Both the position numbers and the translations under genes were made by a program. DNA of 22,918 nucleotides, taken from the NCBI GenBank assembly GCA_005880605.1, contig VBIS01000066.1, positions 1-22,918 of the forward strand, written 5' to 3'. Shown in pieces: positions 19,861 to 22,918 of this stretch. Within the stretch, counting starts at the first letter, position 1. Each line of letters begins with the position of its first letter. The notes under the pieces were generated by a model that saw only the letters and a program-made list of their open reading frames with translations, did no database searches and was not told the DNA's origin. This DNA is from Chloroflexota bacterium (GTDB taxonomy: Bacteria > Chloroflexota > Dormibacteria > CF-121).

Positions 19861-20468
19861 AGTTCCGGGGTACTGGTGCTGACCGCCAATGCGCCTCGTT
19901 CGAGCGCGGCATCACGATGCGCCGGCTCAGTCACAAAGCCCCCCACGATGATCGGGAGCGGGAGCCGGGACCGGATCTCGTTGACGACGAGGGGAAAGAT
20001 CACCCCGGGGAGGACTTCGACAATGTCTGGGCGCGCGTGATCCAGGGCCGACATTGCCGAGGGCAGGGCCAGGTCATCGTGGAGCAGCAGTCGTTGCACC
20101 GCGATCACCTTTTCCGCCCGGGCCGCTGCGACCAGACCGCTGTGCGAGGTGATGATCCCGTTGACGCCGATATCCCTGGCCAGGAAGGCGATGCCGGCTC
20201 GGTCCTTGCCCAGGCCGGCAATCAGGTCGATGTGCACGAACGCCAGCTTGGCGCGCGCCTGCACTGCCCACACCAGTGGACCGAGATGGAATGCCGGCGC
20301 TCGCAAGAAGAACACCGCCGGAACCTGCGAGGCGAGCGCCCGCGGCAGGTCCTCACCCCGGCGGATGACGGCCGCGACCGGCACGTGGCCAAAGGCCTCG
20401 AGAAGGCGGCTCATCGATCCATCGACGGCCCGCGGGCGGCCCGGCGTGACGGTCGTCCGAGTGGCCAT
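19851..20468 (-). CDS. glpP: Glycerol uptake operon antiterminator GlpP
   Basis: 205 residues. The full G3P-antiterminator signature is present: PVAAVIRRGEDLPRAL (30-45), FVHIDLIAGLGKD (77-89), GVNGIITSHSGLV (101-113), AVQRLLLHDDLAL, DIVEVLPGVIFP (148-159), IIVGGFVTE (173-181) and GALAVSTSTPELW (192-204). In Bacillus, GlpP binds glycerol-3-phosphate and then the leader mRNA of glp genes, preventing termination. ATG 20468 is set by AAGGAGGTGG just before it; about 20 N-terminal residues precede the conserved core. A TAAAAT at 20497-20492 may be its -10, but no good -35 is seen. It is divergent from HPr/EI and lies upstream of the glpF leader terminator, its probable target. Confidence 0.95.
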   Translation of the reverse strand: MATRTTVTPGRPRAVDGSMSRLLEAFGHVPVAAVIRRGEDLPRALASQVPAVFFLRAPAFHLGPLVWAVQARAKLAFVHIDLIAGLGKDRAGIAFLARDIGVNGIITSHSGLVAAARAEKVIAVQRLLLHDDLALPSAMSALDHARPDIVEVLPGVIFPLVVNEIRSRLPLPIIVGGFVTEPAHRDAALERGALAVSTSTPELWP

Positions 20469-20517
20469 CGCCACCTCCTTGTAAGGCTTCGATTTTACGG
20501 CGATTCCCCAAGTGACC

Positions 20518-20546
20518 TTGACCGAATGCGGTCTGGGCTGCAGACT
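20518..20546 (+). promoter_or_regulatory. Probable promoter of the HPr-EI operon
   Basis: TTGACC (20518-20523; 5 of 6), 17 bp, CAGACT (20541-20546; 3 of 6). Predicted start near 20552, just before GAGGGAGG (20555-20562). If this is the main promoter, the ATG at 20526 is not transcribed. Confidence 0.5.
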
Positions 20547-20840
20547 ACGGCTGAGAGGGAGGCGATAAAGGTCATAACCGAACGTCAGCTCACCATCATG
20601 AACAAGGTTGGGCTGCATGCCCGGCCGGCCGCGCTCTTCGTGCAGACGGCGGCGCGCTTTAAAGACACGCGCGTCGAGGTCGTGAAGGACGGAATGGCTC
20701 GAGACGCCAAGAGCATCCTCAATGTCCTCACGCTCGGCGTTAGCCAGGGAACGACCATCACGGTTCGCGCCGATGGTCCGCAGGCGGATGCCGCGGTGGC
20801 GGCGCTCACCGACCTCGTCAATCGTGACTTCGGCGAATAG
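20526..20840 (+). CDS. ptsH: Phosphocarrier protein HPr
   Basis: The core LTIMNKVGLHARPAALFVQTA carries the phosphorylated histidine; DAKSILNVLTLGVSQGT carries the serine equivalent to Ser46 and the conserved LGxxxG turn. HPr takes phosphate from EI and here most likely passes it to DhaM. Coordinates use the first ATG (20526; 104 residues), which adds a 16-residue extension and has no SD sequence. The family-consistent start is codon 20574 (ATA), which aligns exactly with Met1 of E. coli and Bacillus HPr, places the active His at 15, gives 88 residues and lies 11 bases after GAGGGAGG. The next ATG (20598) would remove the first strand. The serine site suggests possible regulation by an HPr kinase, not seen in the window. 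Confidence 0.93.
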   Translation: MRSGLQTTAEREAIKVITERQLTIMNKVGLHARPAALFVQTAARFKDTRVEVVKDGMARDAKSILNVLTLGVSQGTTITVRADGPQADAAVAALTDLVNRDFGE

Positions 20841-22554
20841 CTCGCGGACGCGGCTCAAAGGGATCGCCGCGGCGCCGGGACAAGCTTTTGCGCCCGCCTG
20901 GCGATGGCAGGACGCTCCGCTCGGGAGCACCGCCGCAAGACCCGCGGGCGAGGTGGGGGCGGACGAGTTAGCGCGGGCCATTGAACAAGTCAAGGTGCGC
21001 TTATCGGTGACGACGGCGCGGCTTCACGCGGGGGGCGCCTCCGCCGAGGCGGGCATTCTCGAGGCCCAGGTCCTGATGCTGGAAGATCCAGCGCTGCTCG
21101 ACGGGGCACGGGTCTTGGTCATCGGTGGGACCCCTGCGGATGTAGCGGTTGCGCAGACGATGGCACCCTTCGCCGCCATGTTGCGGGCATCACCGGACCC
21201 CGTCTTTCAGGCGCGCGCGGCTGATGTCGACGACGTGGTCGAGCAAGTGCGTCGAGCCCTGCATGGATTGAGCGACGTCCCGCCGCTGCCGTTGCAGCCC
21301 TCGATCGTGGTGGCGCGCGACCTCGCCCCCTCGCAAACGGCCGGCCTGGACCGCACCCTCGTCGTCGGCTTTGCCACCGAGCAGGGAACGGCGACGGCGC
21401 ATACGGCGATCCTCGCCCGCGCGCTCGGCCTGCCGGCCGTGGTTGGCATCCCTGGCCTGGTCGACGCGGTCGCCGATGGTCAGCCCCTGCTGCTCGACGG
21501 CGATGAGGGCACGGTGCTCGTCGATCCACCGCCGGACGCGATTCCTCACCTGGGTACTCGGGCCACATTGGTGGTCGATGCCGAACCCGCCATCACGCGG
21601 GATGGACGCCGGGTCGAGGTCGGCAGCAACGCGGCCAACCTCGAGGATGCCCAGCGCGCCGCGGCCGCCGGCGCGGACGGCATCGGACTGCTCCGCAGCG
21701 AGTTCCTCTTTCTCGGCTCCGACCAGCTCCCCACCGAGGATGAGCAGGTCGCGATGCTGGAGGCGGTTACGGAGGCGATGGGGGCGAGGCCGGTCATCCT
21801 GCGAACCCTCGACGTGGGAGCGGACAAACCACTCCCAGCCCTGCCGCAGCCACCCGAGGCGAACCCGGCCCTGGGGGTGCGTGGCCTTCGTCTCCAGCTC
21901 CTGCGCCGGCCGGACCTGCTGGCGGACCAGGTGCGGGCCGCGCTTCGGGTCGCCGCGAAACATCCACTGCGCCTGATGTTCCCCATGGTGTCGACGCTCG
22001 AGGAGGTGCGCCAGGCAAAGGCCATCCTGGCGGCGGCCGCGAAGGATGTCAACGCGGCTGGGGCCAACGGCCCGCGCATGCCGGTGGGCATCATGGTCGA
22101 GGTGCCGGCCGCCGCGATCGGCGCCGATCTGCTCGCCCGCGAGGTGGACTTCTTCAGCCTCGGCACCAACGACCTGACCCAGTACTTGTTTGCCGCCGAC
22201 CGCACCAATCCGGAGCTGGGGCCGCTTGCGGACAGCCTGCACCCTGCCGTGCTCCAGATGATCGATCAGGTAGTGAAGGCCGCCCGGCGGCACGGGCGAT
22301 GGGTCGGCGTCTGCGGCGAGATGGCGTCAGATCTCTGGGCGGTGCCGCTGCTGGTCGGCCTGGGGGTGGACGAATTGAGTGTCCACCCGCCGATGGTCGC
22401 CCGGATCAAAGCCACTGTCCGGCAGTTGAACGCGGCCGACTGCGCAGAGGTAGCGGCTGCCGCGCTCGAGCTGGAGGGCGGACAAGCGGTTCGGCATCTG
22501 CTCGAGCAACGCCATCTCGAGCCCAGCAGCCTCCGTCCGCGAACTGACCGATAA
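20824..22554 (+). CDS. ptsI: PTS Enzyme I (phosphoenolpyruvate-protein phosphotransferase)
   Basis: 576 residues from GTG 20824, the standard EI length, overlapping the HPr gene by 17 bp. The N-terminal HPr-binding and phosphohistidine domain starts LKGIAAAPGQAFAPA; the active histidine is H193 in TEQGTATAHTAILARALGLPAVVG (184-207; the family usually has TSH). The C-terminal PEP-binding barrel shows GIGLLRSEFLFLG (286-298), LRTLDVGADKP, NPALGVRG, GTNDLTQYLFAADR (447-460) and VCGEMASD with C497. It transfers phosphate from PEP to HPr. No sugar permease EIIB/EIIC is in the window; the only EIIA-type partner seen is DhaM, so the pair probably serves dihydroxyacetone phosphorylation. Confidence 0.96.
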   Translation: MTSANSSRTRLKGIAAAPGQAFAPAWRWQDAPLGSTAARPAGEVGADELARAIEQVKVRLSVTTARLHAGGASAEAGILEAQVLMLEDPALLDGARVLVIGGTPADVAVAQTMAPFAAMLRASPDPVFQARAADVDDVVEQVRRALHGLSDVPPLPLQPSIVVARDLAPSQTAGLDRTLVVGFATEQGTATAHTAILARALGLPAVVGIPGLVDAVADGQPLLLDGDEGTVLVDPPPDAIPHLGTRATLVVDAEPAITRDGRRVEVGSNAANLEDAQRAAAAGADGIGLLRSEFLFLGSDQLPTEDEQVAMLEAVTEAMGARPVILRTLDVGADKPLPALPQPPEANPALGVRGLRLQLLRRPDLLADQVRAALRVAAKHPLRLMFPMVSTLEEVRQAKAILAAAAKDVNAAGANGPRMPVGIMVEVPAAAIGADLLAREVDFFSLGTNDLTQYLFAADRTNPELGPLADSLHPAVLQMIDQVVKAARRHGRWVGVCGEMASDLWAVPLLVGLGVDELSVHPPMVARIKATVRQLNAADCAEVAAAALELEGGQAVRHLLEQRHLEPSSLRPRTDR

Positions 22555-22563
22555 TGCACCTCG

Positions 22564-22918
22564 TTGCGCCGTGCCCGCCGGTTCGCCGGCCTCGTCCTGG
22601 CTAACGCCGTCCTCGGGCTTCTGCTGTCAGCGTGCGCCAGTCCGGAAGCTGCATCCGAACTGGCCCCCACCTTGAGCCTGAAGATAATTGGTGGCAACCG
22701 GATTGCCTTTCAGAATGGCATCCCGGTCCCGACCTTTTCTTATCAGCCCCGGCGACGCCTCGACCTCGGTGGCCTCTGGCGGCTGCAATCGACGCCGATG
22801 AACCACGACCTCTCGCTCGCCGCCCGACCGCAGTCATTGAAGGCGATCCTGGCCGATGCTGCGGGCCGCGAATCAACCGCGTTCGACGACACGCGCTGGC
22901 CCACAGTCGAGGTCCCGG
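22564..22918 (+). CDS. Lipoprotein with glycoside hydrolase family 2-like N-terminus (3' end outside window)
   Basis: TTG 22564 opens a frame that stays open to the window edge, with 118 residues visible. The start LRRARRFAGLVLANAVLGLL is a signal peptide and LLSAC (Cys at 24) a lipobox, so the product is exported and lipid-anchored. RRRLDLGGLWRLQ (about 63-75) and, later, FDDTRWPTVEVP (107-118) match the spacing of the N-terminal sugar-binding domain of GH2 enzymes (L-x-G-x-W-x-F, then FDDSxWxxVxVPG). A beta-galactosidase/glucuronidase-type enzyme is likely but catalytic residues lie beyond the window. The TTG follows the EI stop by 9 bp and lacks a clear SD sequence; an ATG at 22554 is in a different frame and stops quickly. 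It may be co-transcribed with ptsHI. Confidence 0.7.
   Translation, partial: MRRARRFAGLVLANAVLGLLLSACASPEAASELAPTLSLKIIGGNRIAFQNGIPVPTFSYQPRRRLDLGGLWRLQSTPMNHDLSLAARPQSLKAILADAAGRESTAFDDTRWPTVEVP

Noticed and set aside
19722..20840. A 372-codon open frame on the plus strand ending in HPr
   Set aside because: Only the last 88-104 codons match HPr; the rest is antisense to the two GlpP genes and has no coding character.
19851..20993. Extended 380-codon version of GlpP
   Set aside because: The extra N-terminus is antisense to HPr and Enzyme I, and a strong ribosome site at ATG 20468 marks the true start.

Overview
The window is high-GC bacterial DNA with dense, mostly minus-strand operons, frequent GTG/TTG starts and 1-17 bp gene overlaps. 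An ECF-type sigma factor paired with a DUF5667-type partner, an ABATE/CGNR regulator, YedA-like exporter, archaeal-type ATP-dependent DNA ligase, LppX/LprG-like lipoproteins and GlpP-type antiterminators together suggest a Terrabacteria lineage. Chloroflexota or Dormibacterota is my best guess; this is inference from gene content, not from a marker gene. No stretch longer than 300 bases lacks a gene.

Layout. 1-1254 (+): the 3' part of a sigma-70 family factor overlapping its membrane-bound partner. 1259-2549: tadA (-) and an MpaB/DUF2236 oxygenase (+), head to head. 2561-2650 (-): tRNA-Ser(CGA) with its own promoter. 2684-4626: a CGNR regulator (-) divergent from a small ORF plus an EamA/YedA exporter (+), with overlapping divergent promoters. 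4623-8494 (-): ATP-dependent DNA ligase, three tandem paralogous lipoprotein genes (the middle one broken) and an unknown small protein. 8617-20468 (-): a large glycerol/dihydroxyacetone locus, in transcription order glpP1-glpP2-[promoter, leader terminator]-glpF-[broken small gene]-dhaK-dhaL-glpK-[hairpin]-glpA-glpB-glpC-dhaM-PH/SHOCT protein-aldo/keto reductase. 20526-22918 (+): divergent HPr and PTS Enzyme I, then a lipoprotein resembling glycoside hydrolase family 2 that runs off the window.

How the genes work together. Glycerol enters through GlpF, GlpK makes glycerol-3-phosphate (G3P), and GlpABC oxidises it to DHAP while passing electrons towards quinone. Free dihydroxyacetone is phosphorylated by DhaK-DhaL, with phosphate passed PEP -> EI -> HPr -> DhaM -> DhaL-ADP. 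All relay parts are in the window and no sugar-specific PTS permease is seen. Two GlpP paralogues lie just upstream of a textbook intrinsic terminator in the glpF leader, and a second terminator-like hairpin separates glpK from glpA. This suggests G3P-responsive antitermination at one or both points.

The most unusual features are: the doubled GlpP with a divergent second copy; a palindromic repeat family inserted in frame in glpC and at the 3' end of glpA; a lipoprotein gene whose 5' part is replaced by a 36-bp exact copy of part of the aldo/keto reductase gene; an HPr gene whose family-consistent start falls on an ATA codon; and a small gene frameshifted by an 11-bp tandem duplication.
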